From Marchantia polymorpha subsp. ruderalis (lineage: Eukaryota; Streptophyta; Marchantiopsida; Marchantiales; Marchantiaceae), in the NCBI GenBank assembly GCA_037833965.1, contig AP031357.1, forward strand, positions 6,778,001 to 6,842,000: 64,000 nt of DNA, read 5' to 3'. The notes below the pieces were generated by a model. The model had not been told where the DNA came from, made no database searches, and saw nothing but the letters and a program-made list of their open reading frames with translations. The position numbers and the translations under genes were made by a program. Below, one piece after another: positions 13,762 through 28,100 of this stretch. Position 1 is the first letter of the stretch. Every line of letters starts with the position of its first letter.

Positions 13762-13809
<48 letters not shown>

Positions 13810-14960
13810 CGCTCGGCTCCCTTGCACAGCAGCACTCCTCTCTTTTTCTCTCTCCCTCTTTCTCTGGTGCGCTCTGGCTCTCGCCTTGGCGTGGCTTGCT
13901 GGTTTTGTTTTGGCTTCTCAGATGCTCAGCAGCAGCAGCGGCAGCAGCTCATCGGAACCACCATCATATCATAGCTCGCAGGCCTCCATCTCCGCCCCCC
14001 TTGGCTGCTCTCCCCGGCCCTTCCCGCCTTCCCGGCCCTTCCCTTCCCTTCCCTTCCCTTCTCTGCTCTTCTTGTTGAGCCCCGGCCCCTCGCCTGCTCT
14101 CTCAGCAGAACGAACGAAGACCGCAACATCCAACACTCGATCACCCCCAACTTTGTCGATCTCTGCTCCACAGCTCAGCACTGCACCGCTCCTCCTCCTC
14201 TTCCTCCTGCTGCTGCTGCTGCTCCTGCTCCTGTTGCCGCGATGTCCCCCGCTGCTGCTTGGCTACCGTTGCCGCTCCCGTTGCCCATCCTCCACCCTCT
14301 CGACGCCTCCCGCGTCACTGCTGCGTCTGCTCGTCCGTCCGTCCCTCCCTCCCTCTTTCCTTCCTTCCGTCCGTCCCTCCCTCGTCCATCAGGTCACCGA
14401 GTCACCTGCTCTCTCTTCAGTCCCTCAAAGAGCCAGCAGCAGGCGACTCCCTTCGCTTCGCTTCGCTCCCCGGGATTCCGCCTTTTTTTTCCTCGGCGTC
14501 GGGCAGGCAGGCAGGGCAGGCAGGGCGGCAGCCAGGACGTCCGGCCTTGGGGGGGTGGGGGTGGGGGACCCTAGGCCGCCCGCCCGCGCGGGACGATTCG
14601 GGAATCTGGGCCCGGGCCTCTCTTTGTGTTATGTGCAATGGTCGGCAGGCCTGCGATCCTTCTTTCCTTCTTTCGGTCGCGTCGGTGCGCAAACGATTTG
14701 GCAACAATGGTGTCAAAGAAGTGGAAAGGGAGAGAGGGAGGGGGTGCCTCGAAAGTCACCACACGAGCACAAAATTCTGGAGGAAAACCGACTGCTTCGC
14801 TCTGTGCGTTCACGGGATCATCATCTTTCGTGATGCGAGCATGATTCGCCTGGTCGAAAAAGAGGTTCTCTTGTCAGCCTCCCAGTCGCCCAGCCTTGAC
14901 TTCACCTCGCCTCGTTTCGTGGACCACACACACACGCTGCTCTCTTTCCATCGGTAGACA
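12587..14960. other. TPC upstream region; pyrimidine-rich and GC-rich low-complexity DNA
   Basis: This lies upstream of the TPC start codon and should hold its promoter and 5'UTR. It includes a GGA-rich tract near 13157-13190, a long (CT)n run near 13758, and GC-rich pyrimidine-biased DNA to about 14720. Long open frames occur on both strands (for example 13745-14833), but they encode runs of Leu/Ser/Pro and reflect composition. I see no protein domain. Confidence 0.45.
13758..13814. repeat. (CT)n microsatellite
   Basis: Nearly uninterrupted CT dinucleotides of about 57 bases, ending in CTCG units. Confidence 0.95.
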
Positions 14961-15027
14961 GGCTTTGCTTTGATGCTTGCTCGCTCGCTCACTCGCTTGC
15001 TTGCTGCCTCGCTCCCTTCCTGGAGAC

Positions 15028-15235
15028 GATGGGTGGTCATGCGAATCATCCGTCGAGATATGGGTGACGATGGTTAATAATTTATCTCGCAGCAAAGTGA
15101 TGACATTGTTGGTTGGATGCAAATTGGGCGATGGGTGGCCATGCGAATCATCCATCGAGATATGGGTGACGATGACAAATAATATAACTCGCAAAGCATT
15201 GATATTGTGGGCTGGATGCATTTTGGCCGATGGGT
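15028..15235. repeat. Tandem duplication, unit ~102 bp, two copies plus a partial third
   Basis: The unit begins GATGGGTGGYCATGCGAATC and contains GAGATATGGGTGACGATG. Copies start at about 15028 and 15130. A partial third start (CGATGGGTCC) follows near 15229. The copies differ by scattered substitutions and small indels. Confidence 0.8.
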
Positions 15236-18200
15236 CCTGGCACAAAAGATGCAGCCGGAGAAATGTGATGGATGCGAGCTACGCATTGCATCGAAGATCT
15301 AGATTCGATCCACCGAACGGATACTGGAGCACATATATAGTCCTGAGAGTTTTCGAGGAAACACACGTGATTTGTTCCTCTGCCTCTACTTTGCTCTGCG
15401 GATTCTAATCCATATGGGCCAGGGCTCAAGAATCTGCATTGTTCTGCTCCAGCATCTTCGCTTTCAATTTAAATATTATCATACCGCTCGTCTCTCTTTC
15501 TCTGACAGGCGTCACATCGCCGAAGTTTCGAATATCATCGCCCGCCTTCCAAAATTGAACTCTACTATAGTCTGAAACTTCCGCAAAAATCACTTCGGAC
15601 TCTTCCCTTGTCTCTCCATGCGCCGGCCCTCCTTCAAAGATTTACTCTCTGATAAAGGCAGCAAAAGCAGCAGCGATTCTTTTGAAAAGGAGTTCTTTCA
15701 CCCATAAAATCTCAGAAAATACACCTCGACACCAGATTATTGGCCTGATCGAGTTTCGGGAACAAAGATAAAAGGCATGGCGGGCGGGAGGGAGAAGGAG
15801 GCTTTGTTAACAATTTACTGCTATGTTCTCCTATCTTTCATCTGCCACAATTTCAATTTCCCATTCTTCTTTGGCTCTTGTCCTAGAGCTCTGACAATGA
15901 GGCATTACAGTGCAGGGCAGGGCAGGGCAGGGCATTGCATCCGGATAGCGTAACTCGCCTCGAGAGGCAGAGACATACAGGGCTAGGGTTTGAGGGTGGC
16001 CCCTGAGAGTGATTTTTCAGGGCTTATAAATAGATGGACAGGATTGAAGAAGGCACGCCCTGTAGGCAGGGGGGCATGGCAGGTCTATCACATACGGAGG
16101 GGCTCATTCGATACAGTGAAGGGCATGGAGCAGACCGGTGGGGCTGTCAAAAGTCCTATAGCGAGCAGCGACCGCGCACAGTCGGACACGAGACCCCCCT
16201 TCGCAATGCGAAGTCTGCAAGGAGAGGAGGCCCTCGGCGGTGACCTTCTACGTGGCGGTCACTGAACTCCCGAATCTGCGAATGCCACCGGCTCCGAGAC
16301 CTGTTCTGATTCGATGTGACCGGACGGGTCCGTCGTCCCGTAGCCTGCTCTCGTAGGCCGTTGACGTCTTGCCGTGAGTCAGCCCCGCTCTCGTCGATCT
16401 TGCGGTCGCGTACCGTCAGATAAGCGGACGGAGGGCTGTGGACCGGAAAGTCCGGGAGTGGAACTCTGGTACGCACGAAGGGTTAGAAGAAACGCGTTCT
16501 CACTTACGGGACAGAAAAGCAGTCTTGACCAAATCATCGACCGGCGGGTAGAGGTGACGTTGAGGGTAACTATGTGGCCTGGCACCCTGTACCCGATGAG
16601 GGGGATGGGAGATCGGGGCCCGAAAATATGTGGATCACCAACGGGAAGAACCAAAAGTCTTGTAATTATTGAGATGGGTGTGCGTGCTGCTGATGTATGA
16701 GGAAGGTCGGATCTCCACAAGTCCACAAGCCTGTAGTATCCGTTCCTTGTGAGAAAATACTCCTACCAGTCCCGGCAGGCATGAGTTCAACTGGCAAGCC
16801 CACTTATCTACTATACCGAGATTTGTCATCTTCTTGCAGACAGACATCTAATCTTCCACAGTCAATTCGACTCGAGTATTATAATGAAAGTGTAGCCCTT
16901 GCCTCCATGCTGGAAATTTGTAGGAAATTCTCACGAAAGACGACATGCCAATTATCTACTATTTGTTTTACGGACTGTGTATTGGCATATCTTTCTGGAC
17001 ACGCAATCGTCTGGAAGCATTTTTTTAATTTTATAATTGACTGAATTCTGCTTCGTACACTAAGCATTTTCCCATGTGAAAGTCACTATCACTTCTCGTT
17101 ACCTGTGGTCTTACTTTGGTCCTGTTTCTGTATCTTCTTCGACAACTTCCTCCGATCTAGTGGGTTCAAACCTTACGACATCATTGAGACAGAGTAGAAT
17201 CAAGGATTCTGCAGAAGGGAGCCTAGAGAGACAATTGTAGGTTGTAAAAGAGCGTATGGTTGCTTGGAATTTGCATGTCAGTAGATTTCCAGTCACAGTT
17301 GACAGTAATAGAAAGGCAGCTTTACTTACCTCCATCTTAAGGAGAAGAAAAGCTACATCATCTTTGTTGTCGTTGTTGTAGTCACAAGGTGACGAAGCCT
17401 AGAGGCCCGAGATACTGTGTGCATTATCTGCTATCCACAATAAACAGATTGTTTGAACTTTTGCAGTTGTCCCTGTTGTCGACTGTAAGTTCTGAGGTAG
17501 AGAGAGGATAATTTGCACAATTGATACCGATCATGAAACGTTTAGATCTCCTCCATGTGGAGTACATGGACATCTACATATTTCCTCTAAAATGTGAAAA
17601 GCCACGCACGCAGGGCAGAAACCGACCCGCCTACAAGTTGAAAGATATAGAAGACAAACCAAAATCAGGAGGGCCACCCGTGTCCCTGCCCAGCCACCTG
17701 AGCAGGTGGAATCATACTTAACTCATGTGTGCTGACTGCGTCCTAATGTACTCCGAACATAATCTATCATTTATGTCAAACCATTCTCAAGTAAAATGCA
17801 GTAGATATCAAGTACGTCGCTCTATACGTCTACCATCATCTTGTCCACTTGCGCTGGAGGTATGGATGAAATCAACTTCAACTTTTGTCACACCTCCCAT
17901 TGTCTTTTAACGATATAGAAATTTACCAACAAGACCTACTGTTAAGCTTGAAAGTATTTGTATCCACCTCCCTTTCTGCTTCCATTCCTGCTTTCAGCTT
18001 TCTCATTCTTCTTCAAAGTTTGTAAGTTCCAATTTTGTCACTTTGTTATGTGTTGAGGATTGAAAAGGCCTATAAACCTATTCACCAGTCCAAAACCACC
18101 AGAGAAAGAGCAAAAGCACATCGGGGAGCAACTTTCTATATCTGGCATCTACGCTGGAATACTAGCCGAAATCACAAAGTCACCTAAGGGCCTTTAGGAG

Positions 18201-21200
18201 GAAGAGGAGCCCACTGGTGAAATACTAAAAGAAGGAACTCCAAACTGTCCAGGTTCTCATGCTTCAATCCCACACCCGAAAATAGGGTGGGTGGGGGGGC
18301 GGCAGGGATCCATAATCTTGGAATTTGCTAGGTATCAATAGCATATATTTGCTGTGACTGTACGGAAGTAATTGGATTGCAATCTCCACCCCGTGGTGCG
18401 AAGGAATGCGACCAAGTAGTCTGCAAATCATCAAGCGCAACCCTTAAATCGAACCCCAAACTTTGAAAAATGGGATTCAGAGGAAGAGTGAGTCATTCTT
18501 ATACCGATCTATCTATTCTTGCCCGCTTCAATATCTTTTGGTCAAGTCAAAAATTTAAAATAATTAAAATAAGTCTAAAATAATTTTAGAGTTTTTATAG
18601 TAGTAAATGACCACCTCTAATGTGCAGTGAAAGCCACCTGCGCTTTGCGCTGGGAGAACCAAAAAGGATGAAAAGACCCCTACAAGTCTACAAGGATGAA
18701 ACAAAGGGGTAGGATAGGGCTAGGCCTTATTAGCATCACAATCGGAGATATGTCCTTCAGTACCTTTTGCATCACAGTTTGCACCAAGAGTGTCTGGAAC
18801 CTTTCCGTCACCCGTCAAGACGATAACGTGTGAGCCACAATAGGTGGGCTTGTCAGAAAATTGCTGCTGTTTTTAACACAAGTGATGTACCTTGAGAAGC
18901 CAGCAAGTAAGCAAGATATAACCAGGCAGCAATCAGTTGGTGATTTGCCATGTTCTTATCTACTCCCATGTGGAGATGTGATTTGGGACTGCTTGTTATA
19001 ATCATACGCCCAAATATCTTGGTCCGGTGGACAACAGGTCAAGGCAATAATGAAAACATCACTTCTACAGCAAAGTATACTTCAACTTGCATTAGTCCCT
19101 AGAGTACATGAGGGCAGATCCCTATTTCCCAAGCTCAGTTTTCGTAAACGATTCACAGTTTAATCTGAGTCATGTACGAACACAAGAAAGACTGGCCTTA
19201 ACCGACAATGCATGCTCTCCCAGCTCCTCGAAGCTTTCTTGAGAAAGGATTAAGCTCTGGGGTCAATGGGGATCTCATGCAAGGGTTCAGAATATCAGCA
19301 GAGCATCGCACAAACGTTTCATGATTACAGTTCACTGCGACTAAAGACAAAAAGTAGTGAGAAGGACCTCGCCCAGACGCCAAGAAGGAACTTTGCGCAA
19401 AATCTACCAAACGAGATAGAGAATTCGTCCAAGTATACAAGGCACTATAAAGTCAAGAAACGAGGGAAAATCTTCTTCAGAAGTTTTTACTGTGAGAAAC
19501 AACTCCGACCGATTTAAGAAAGGGATAGCAAAGTTACTCAGCGCATAGCAAGGGTGATCGGCCTGAAGACAGTATAGATGAATCCAGGTTGCGAGCACCA
19601 TTGTGACTGCCAATGCTTTGCTCGTAAGGTACAACGAACGCTAGGATCGAGGCTAGGAATCATCCTCTTCCCATATCCTTTCAGTTTGGAAGGACAAAGT
19701 TCTGAGACTACGTACGTGAAGAAGAGTAGCACAATAGTAGAGAAAGTACTTACTACTCGGTACATACAGCAGGCACGAACGTGACCTGCAGGAGACTCGA
19801 CGTACGATAACGGTACTGTACAGTCCCATCACAAGACCTTTCTCTTAGAGGTTGCTGGTCTGGAGATCAGTAACAGTCACTGCTCACCATGCCAAGAACA
19901 AGCCGCTACCATAAGTCAATAATCATTCTCTTCCCAAATTCTCTCAGCTGTCTCGCAAGGACGAGATCTCGAGATCGCGGTCATTTGAGGCATAACGGAA
20001 TCTTCAAATAAAGTGCTCTCGCGGCAAAGAAAGACAGAAAGCAAGCAACCAACCGAGAACGTGTGCAGATGAGGTCTCGCACTGTGCTATGCATAACCAC
20101 AGCGCTGTTTCGATGGAGTTACGATGCAAGAATCGTCGCCTGAAGTCGTCATCAATCCTCTACATCCTAAACCGCCATCCTGGAAACAAGGCCATGACTC
20201 GACTGGTTTCTGTTCCTCCGAGTAATTGTATAAAACGCAATAAAAGATCGATGGCTCTGCACACAAAATCAACGATCATCCCGATCGGTAAATCCTCGAT
20301 TTCTTGAACGATGACTGAATTATGATTGGACTATACCAGACAGTTGCGAATTGAAAAGAAGTCCTTGGATCTGGAGTTTCTAAAGTTATACAGACGTATG
20401 TTCTAATACAAGCTTAGGTCACAAGGATACGTGTGCTGATTGATTAAGCTGATTGTGCTGATTAAACAATGCCATGGGCCCTGGCGGCCCCCATGACATT
20501 GTTTCTTGGACTGCGACGTTGATGGCAATTAGTCAAATTATGTGGCGCATGGGATTGTGCTAGCGCGGGAGGTTCTCCACATAACGACTTTGTCTACTTT
20601 GCCGGCCGCCCTCGCGTTCTTGGGCTCTTGATCATTTTTAACTCATCATCGGTAAATAAATACAAGCCCCCTCGAAGACAATCTACTGGGATATATTACT
20701 AGCACATACACGCATTACCGGAGTGTTGGTGTTGTCCAAACATTGTGTTTCAGGCTGCCTGGACACAATATTGGGGCCCTTAGCCCGATGGTACTAGCTT
20801 GGTTTGTTTCCATCCATGTACTACTTATGGGATCTTTCCATCTGTCTGCTATATTGTTGTGTGAACACACCTGATCTATGTGTGTAATGTATATATATGT
20901 GTTTACTGTATTATGGGTTTGGCATGTAGCATATCATACACGTTACTTTACCATTGATTGTGGAGCGTCTATGTATTTCACATGCAGCGTCTTGTTACTC
21001 ATGATATTTTATAATGTGAAAATGGAAAATATTTTCATCATATTTTGATGATATCAAAATATCTTTGAACTTCAAGTGTGTTCTATAATATGAAACAAAC
21101 ATATGAAACAAATAAAAGAAATCATCTGGATGGAAGGGTAGGCATATTATCCAAAAAATGTTCCACCACGATTTTTGTTCTAGCCAAAGATTAAAGCATT

Positions 21201-22100
21201 GTCAACATCTTTCTCATGGACTATGTGTGTTATATGATATCATAGTGGGAAAAAAAATCAACATCCGATAATCCTTGAGATTTAGTTACATAGATTGTGC
21301 TAGTTCTCCTATCAAGACTATCAGGTCACATGAGATATCTTTTAATCCAAAGGCTCGACATAGAGTCTCATATTTTTATTCATCAATTGGATTGGAGTCA
21401 TATAATCATGATCCGGTTGATCATTCCTAATACTACTAGCTTTCATATCTTATCTTGCCATGCCTTGCATCTAGCCTATACCTACCCAACCATCTCTACA
21501 TTTTACTGTTTAGCTTTTGTGTTATATATATATATATATATATATATGGGAGTAGGAAAGTGATGTTTGCTATGAGATAAGATTGCTGAATACTTCCCGC
21601 GTAGTGATACACATGACACAATTTTGCAAAAGTATAATCATACATCCTTTTGGATGTGTGGAGAGTAGAGTGGCAAAGTCTAATAGTATAGGAGTGCCCT
21701 AGACTGTCTAACAAGAGACAGCGTGGGAGAGACTAGATAATCATGCAACATGGGTTTCATTGTCTTTATAACTCGGGGTAGATTTTCTGGGGAAGATTTT
21801 AAACCTCCCTGTATCGAGAGCAATCACTTTACGGGATGATTATTTGGATGCTCAACAGTATAGAGACCTATTATCGTCTTTACAGTTTGGATAGATTAGG
21901 TGAAATATGAAATAATTCTTATTGATGCTATTGCAGCCTATCCTTATCACACCATGCTAGTTTCCAACTTAGAGGACTCGATGATGGAGTCTTTCCATTC
22001 TTTTGGCCATATAACTTCGGCTTTACTTCAAAAAAGCTCTCCTAACTTGGAACCCAAAAAGCAATCTCCCCTACCTACATGACAGACTAGCATATGGTTT
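15236..22100. other. Gene-poor intergenic DNA
   Basis: About 7 kb in which I can support no gene. A short minus-strand frame at 17111-17335 and others near 19200-19770 have no recognisable motif. Near 20460-20810 there is a short inverted repeat around a GGCCC core, then a sequence somewhat like a decayed LTR end with a degenerate Met-tRNA primer site; I treat this as unproven. An (AT)n tract lies at 21523-21548. Confidence 0.4.
21523..21548. repeat. (TA)n microsatellite
   Basis: About 26 bases of TA dinucleotides, read directly. Confidence 0.95.
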
Positions 22101-25100
22101 ACAGTGATATCATAAACAAAACGAGTTGTGCTACGAGCGGACACACACTGCCTCCATTTCCTCCCTCGCCTCGCCTTGCCTGGCCTTGCCTTCGCTTGGT
22201 CCATTCCTTCCTTCTGCCTGCCCTCGTCTTCCTTCTTCATACGGCACTGACACCCCCATCCCATCCCCAACAAATTGGAAGTGCGGAGATAATGGCCAAT
22301 CAATGGAATGCAGAGCCGCAGAGCGTGTCATTCAGTGCCAGATTCGCTGTCTTCGTAGATCATCCTGAACGTGTGTTGTCGGAGTTTGCTCAGGTCAGGG
22401 CCTCAGGGCTGGCCGATCCGCAAGCTAAGCTAAGCTCAGCTCAGCTCAGCTCAGCTCAGCTCAGCCTATTCCATCATCCTATGAGCTTTCTTAATTTGGC
22501 TCCCGCTGGCTCTGTAGGCCGTGGGGACACGACGACCGCGCAATACGGCAATCTCGACAGCATTACCCGGTTTGGTGCAAAACAAAACGTGGTTCGGTTT
22601 GTGGATTGTGTCCGCCTTACTTAATCCGCTCCCGGCAGTAAGTTAGTCGACAATGCTGACTGACCGCGCTGCCTGCCTTTTACCCCGGTGATCCTGCCAT
22701 TGGCCGGGACAGGAAATTCTCTCGCTGACCGGGTGACCGGAAGGATGGACGACCGACCGACCGACCAACGATGGTCAACAGCGAGGGGCTGGGGTTGAGT
22801 ACATGACGAGGTGACTTGGGAGAGAATGAAGCCAATTTTAGACGGCTCGGTGGTTCGAGTTGGATTACAACTATGTCGCGGATTGCGTTGGATTGCCACT
22901 ATTGGCTGTGCACACAGCGCATGAGAAAGGCGCTCGCACGGGATCCAGACACAGCTGTAGTTCGTCGATTCGGCCTACGCCAGACGAACTCGCAGCGTGC
23001 TGCAGAGTGTGGGGCAAACGCGAATTGCCACAAGTCGGAACGTCAACCTAATTAACCGATCGATCGATCAATCGATCGATCAGAGAATCAGTGAAAAATC
23101 TGCAGGGAAAGTAAGTGCTTGGCTACATCGGCCGGTTCTTTATCTTAAATCAGTTGACTCGTATTCGTTTGTGGCCTTCCCACACAGCGCGCTGAAGATG
23201 GCCTCGCAGATGGACTGCTGGGCCTTGGCTTGCGAAATTCCGTCCCGAACCGTCAAGTCTTCGCTCTTATACTGGCCTGAAAACTTGGCTGCCTTCATGA
23301 CCCGCGGCACCAATCTCCTCCAATCTCCTCAGCATTCGCGAAAGCCAAATTTAACTAACTTGTACTCTCGAAGCTACTGTAGGTCTGGAATACATTGCAG
23401 TGTATATTCCTGGTGGCATCCTGTGGAAAAGGAGTGTGTACTCAGAAGAACCACAAGCCGTAACGAGCCCCAACAACACCACGAAACGCTGATGTCGATT
23501 CGTGGAAAGCCTCTTTGGGCAGCATTTATCCTTGCTCCTCCAACCTGGATAGGATGGACGAGTACCAAATTAAGAGTGGTCTTTCGAGTTCCAAAAGGAC
23601 ACGAGGTTCTGATTGCTCGATTGACTTATCCCATAGAGGCAATTGACATGCTATGCAGCTTTTGCAAGCTTTAGATCCATCAAAGCGTTCGGCAGCCCCC
23701 ACCAGAGCCCTTTTGAACTCTCGCATTCTAACGCTCCAAAGTCGCTTTTGTGAAGGCGAACGGATTGTGTTTCACTCCACGGAAGAAGAATGTGCGTTCT
23801 CTTGAACGTTTTTAGTTTCTTCCTTTTGCGTCGGACATTGGATACGATATCATTTGTAATTTTTAGCTTAACAAAGAACTTCACATCTCGTCCGAGAAGT
23901 TGGTCTTCGGCCGTTTGATAAGTATTTTATAGAACAATTGCAAATGTGTTGAATCTGTTTTTTAGCATGAAACGCAGAGGCCATTTTTGCACACATGGAG
24001 ATAAAACACATCTGAAGAAGTGTTTACTATTGTCGTTGTGAAGCCTTACTTTCATATTTTCTCTATATTAGACTAAATGAACAGTTATGTACAAAATTAT
24101 ATATTCTAATCATTTGGAAATCACTCCAACTTGAAAAATTTGAAGGATGTAGATTCTAAATATAAATTTGAGCTAGATAGATTTTCTCAATTTCATTTCA
24201 ATTGGTATGAAGCCTTTACCGCATTGCTTGAGATTCCTAACAGACTCAGCAGGAATTGAATTTATATGTAGTGCTGGATATGCTTTGGAAATGAATTAAG
24301 TGCATGGTAATTTTTTAAATGAAAATCATCATTATTGTAACATCCAAGACTTGTTTAATGTTATTTTATATCATTCAAGGCATTTCTTGATCTAGGATGC
24401 TTTTAAAAAATCATAATTTTTTTTTGAATAGATATAATATGGACTTATCAAACTTTGAATAGGATGTAAGATGTTATTCCAATGATTTATTCAGATCATA
24501 TAAATTTCATCAACATTTTGATGTTATAAATAATACTCATTCTAGATTTGACAATTGATTGATTTACTAAATTGATATAAAGACACTTGCTTATATTCAA
24601 ATTTTAACCGTAGGATATGGTTTTAAATATCAAATCAACTCAATACATAATTAAGAATTTGAATGAAAATAAATTATGTCAAAGTTTTATTGAGAGGTAA
24701 AAATGAGGATTTACCTAAGATTCTTATTTTAAGTCATATTTGATCACAACTTCTTCAATTCAAGTATTAAAATATAGTCTTTATGTATGAATAATTTTTC
24801 TATGAGTCTGCTTAAGCTAAATCCAATATTTCGTGAAGAGTTTTTTACATTATCCACGTCACTTCGATACGTGAACATGAGTGATAAGACATGAATAAAA
24901 TGTGAACACGAGAAATATCGCATGTACAAAGGCGATGTATCTGAAAATCTAAATGACACACTTAGTATACATCTCAGTTGAGTGAATTGAAACTCCCAAG
25001 ACATGAATGAAACATACTTTTCTTTCATGCATTATACTATATTATGCAGGTGTCTAGTCCTCATTTGTTCATTTTTTTAAGTATTTAGTATTTTTTAATT

Positions 25101-28100
25101 ATTTACTGGAGAGGATTCTTTAGACAAAACACTTCAATGTCAGCTTTTACGACTACAATCATCAATTTGAAATATTCCGCGCAGTTCATTTTTCAGTGCT
25201 GCCTTCAATTCTCTCTTTCCTTCATAGCAATAACTAGTCAAACTATTATAGTTATCAAACTCAAAATATAGCACACTCTCAATTAATATATTGGAAAAAA
25301 TATTCAACTATCGATTATGACTTGGAAATGAGTTTTTCACATGGCATTGTTCAGTGTAAAACAAGATGTACATGTAATTATAGAAATGTAAGGACACAGA
25401 AGCATAATCATGTAGATGATAAAAGGTTTTTTTCCCAGAGTAATCGTACAGAATTAAGCTGGTGGAGATGCGTATACGTGTCTCACAAAAGGACATCACT
25501 AATCTTGAAGAACTGAGTTTGATGAAACTCAAGAGTCAAACAACAAGTGTGGTGTGATTGTTACTGGCTTTGATAACACATGTACGAACGAACGAGTGAC
25601 AATCAAGTCGATTAGTGATGAAGGGAAGAGAAGAGAAGATAAGAAACACATCATTGCCGAATTCGACAACTCATTAAAGAACTGGTCGAGAAGACAAGAA
25701 GCACATGGAGAGAGAACGGTTGAGTTTCTGGCTCGAATGACCATTGTGCACTTTTACGGAAATGCACACGAAAGGTACAACAAATCCACCGAGCTTCGGG
25801 CCAACGAGAGAGCCTCGAGATGCACCCAGACAGAGACAGCGACACAGGAGGCCACTTCAACTGACCTCGCGAGAAGGTGAGCACTTGAGGAGCAGAGCAG
25901 CAGAATTTAGGGTATGGTCCAAGGCCGGCGGGGCAGCAAGCAAGAGGAGGAGGAGGAGGAGGAGAAGAGTTGCATGCCGAGGCATTGGTGCGTGGGAGAT
26001 ATGGGTGGGGCACTGGGGCTTGGAAAAACTGCCGATATGTTGCCAGCCGTAAAAGGAAAGAATCCTAACCGGCAAATTTAGTGGACAGGTCCTTTCGTAC
26101 TTTGATTCGTTTGAAGGCATCGAGGAAGATAGCAACGGAATTTGCGGAAACTTGACGTTGTTAGGTACAAGTTTGTGCCTTTTATTCTCACTAGACTTGC
26201 ACACATCCGTACGCGATTCGCTAGTTTTTGAGTTGAGTTGTGGGAAGAATCAAAATACCAAATATGAGACCCGGAGTCGTTGACACCTACTACGACGTAC
26301 GAAGTTACTTTTCGACGAAATGACCAATCCTGTACATTTCGTTTTTCTGCCCATAGGTTTTATAGAGGCGAAAAATCAGAAACTTACGTCGATGATGTGT
26401 TGGGCAATGTGATCTTTTTCCTTTCCAACAATCTATCCGAAGTTTAATGCAGATTGACATCATGCTGAGATAGATCTATGCGTTGGCCCTCAGGAATGTG
26501 TACCTGTTCGAAGGTTCTCTCTGTCAACCATTCTTGCAGAATGTATTTTGAATTGCTTCGAAATGATTACGGATGCAGGGTTCGCTGAAAGGATTCCCAC
26601 TAGACCAGGAAAACACTATGTCTGTTCGTTGGGTCCGATACATCCAGACCGTTTCTGATCTGGAGTAGCGTAGGTCCTCGTCAAAACTTACACACTTCAG
26701 ACTGAGTTGCTGTTTGGAGGGGCCCGAATCCATGTGGAGGGCAAGAACGTAGCACAACATTGGTGGCCAAGAGACCTGGATATTTTGACCAAAAACCTTT
26801 TTATCCCTGAGGTGCTGAACCAGCATTGTTCTGGTGGAAGTGGTGGACACAATGCTCCCCCGTCGGTTGCATTCAAGAGTGACGAGACCAAGTTGTAAGC
26901 GCTGGGTGTATTCCACGATTGAATTGAGTATTACCTCGATAGCCGGCTGCTGTAAGGATCCATCTCTGTTTGTTGGGGTTAGATGTACACCCAATATATC
27001 ATCTCTATGAGGCATAAAGCCTTTCGAGAATGTGTTGACTGTTGCTAAAGACAAGGTCAAGGATAAAACATCTCACACATGCGGCAGCACGAATCTATTC
27101 AAACCCATTCAGCTTGTAAAGTTGGTTAAAGCAATGCTGTAGTCATGATCTATGCACTACAGTGGATAATAGTGAAAACGACAAGAAAACAAAATTTTGC
27201 TCGAAACGATTCCTTCTTTTCGGTCTGGTTTCTCGATTTCATTCAAATTCGAGGCAGAGTTGCCTATTAGAGGTTTACCGGTGACTTGCATCTGTAAATT
27301 ATTAAATGCATCGTTCGTCGATTGAAACCAGATGATCCGCGTTCTCAGTCTGTTGTATGCCTGTCGGGAAGTTCGAGGATTAAAATGATTCAATCCTTGA
27401 GAAAAACAATTATTAAACAATTATTCGAGCTGCCATGCCGACTCTCAATGCCTTGTACCCCACTTTGGGACTTTGGTACTACGCTCCAGACCTGCTTGAC
27501 CGTAAGCTATCACATAACCCAGAGTTAGAAGGAGAGACGTGGATGAGTCGAGAAGATCTCCATTTGGAAGTCCCTGTGAGAAACCAAACCCCTGTCGCAT
27601 TACTTTCTCAGAAACTGTCAAGTAGGTTGTGTGAGCTGGAGATATCAAAATTTACCTCGGGATGGTCACTGCCTAACAGCATGTAACGCAGCTCTGCATT
27701 CAGGTTTCTGCCCTTTGTGCCGAGGGTGAACGACTTGACAGGGTTAGTCTGAAAGCTCCCTTCTCTCACTTGACTTGCTTCTGATACAATAGTCCTCGCT
27801 TTATGTTGTCCATTGTCAGGACCATGGCGGGTCACATTCAGGTGAAGGAGGGCACGTTGATTTGCTTCGACGGCTGGCTATTTGCTGTTGACCTAGCCGC
27901 AAACCTGGGATCAGATTGACATGGTTACGTCAAGAAACACCCGCTCGAGTTCTACCCCGGCCCATCGACAGAATCGAAGTGACAGGATTGACTTTTGAGA
28001 CGGTAGGTCCTGCTTAATCGTGTGCGAGTTCATCTGGGGCACAATATTCTCAGATGTACCAAAACACGGAAATGCGGTGGACGAGGAGTTCAGAGGGTAA

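Noticed and set aside
13745..14833. Long plus-strand open frame of about 362 codons
   Set aside because: It begins in a (CT)n tract and encodes runs of Leu, Ser and Pro. Overlapping open frames exist in the other frames and on the opposite strand, so it reflects composition.
20460..20815. Possible decayed LTR with a primer-site-like TGGTACTAGCTTGG
   Set aside because: Similarity to a Met-tRNA primer site needs a 4-base gap, no LTR partner was found and no pol or gag remnant follows clearly.
22094..22624. 176-codon plus-strand frame containing MANQWNAEPQSV
   Set aside because: A plausible-looking start and a following GT, but the frame runs into a pentamer repeat and no second exon could be found.
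26524..27060. 178-codon minus-strand frame
   Set aside because: No recognisable motif, no supporting exons and no composition change; an open frame of this size can occur by chance in 64 kb.
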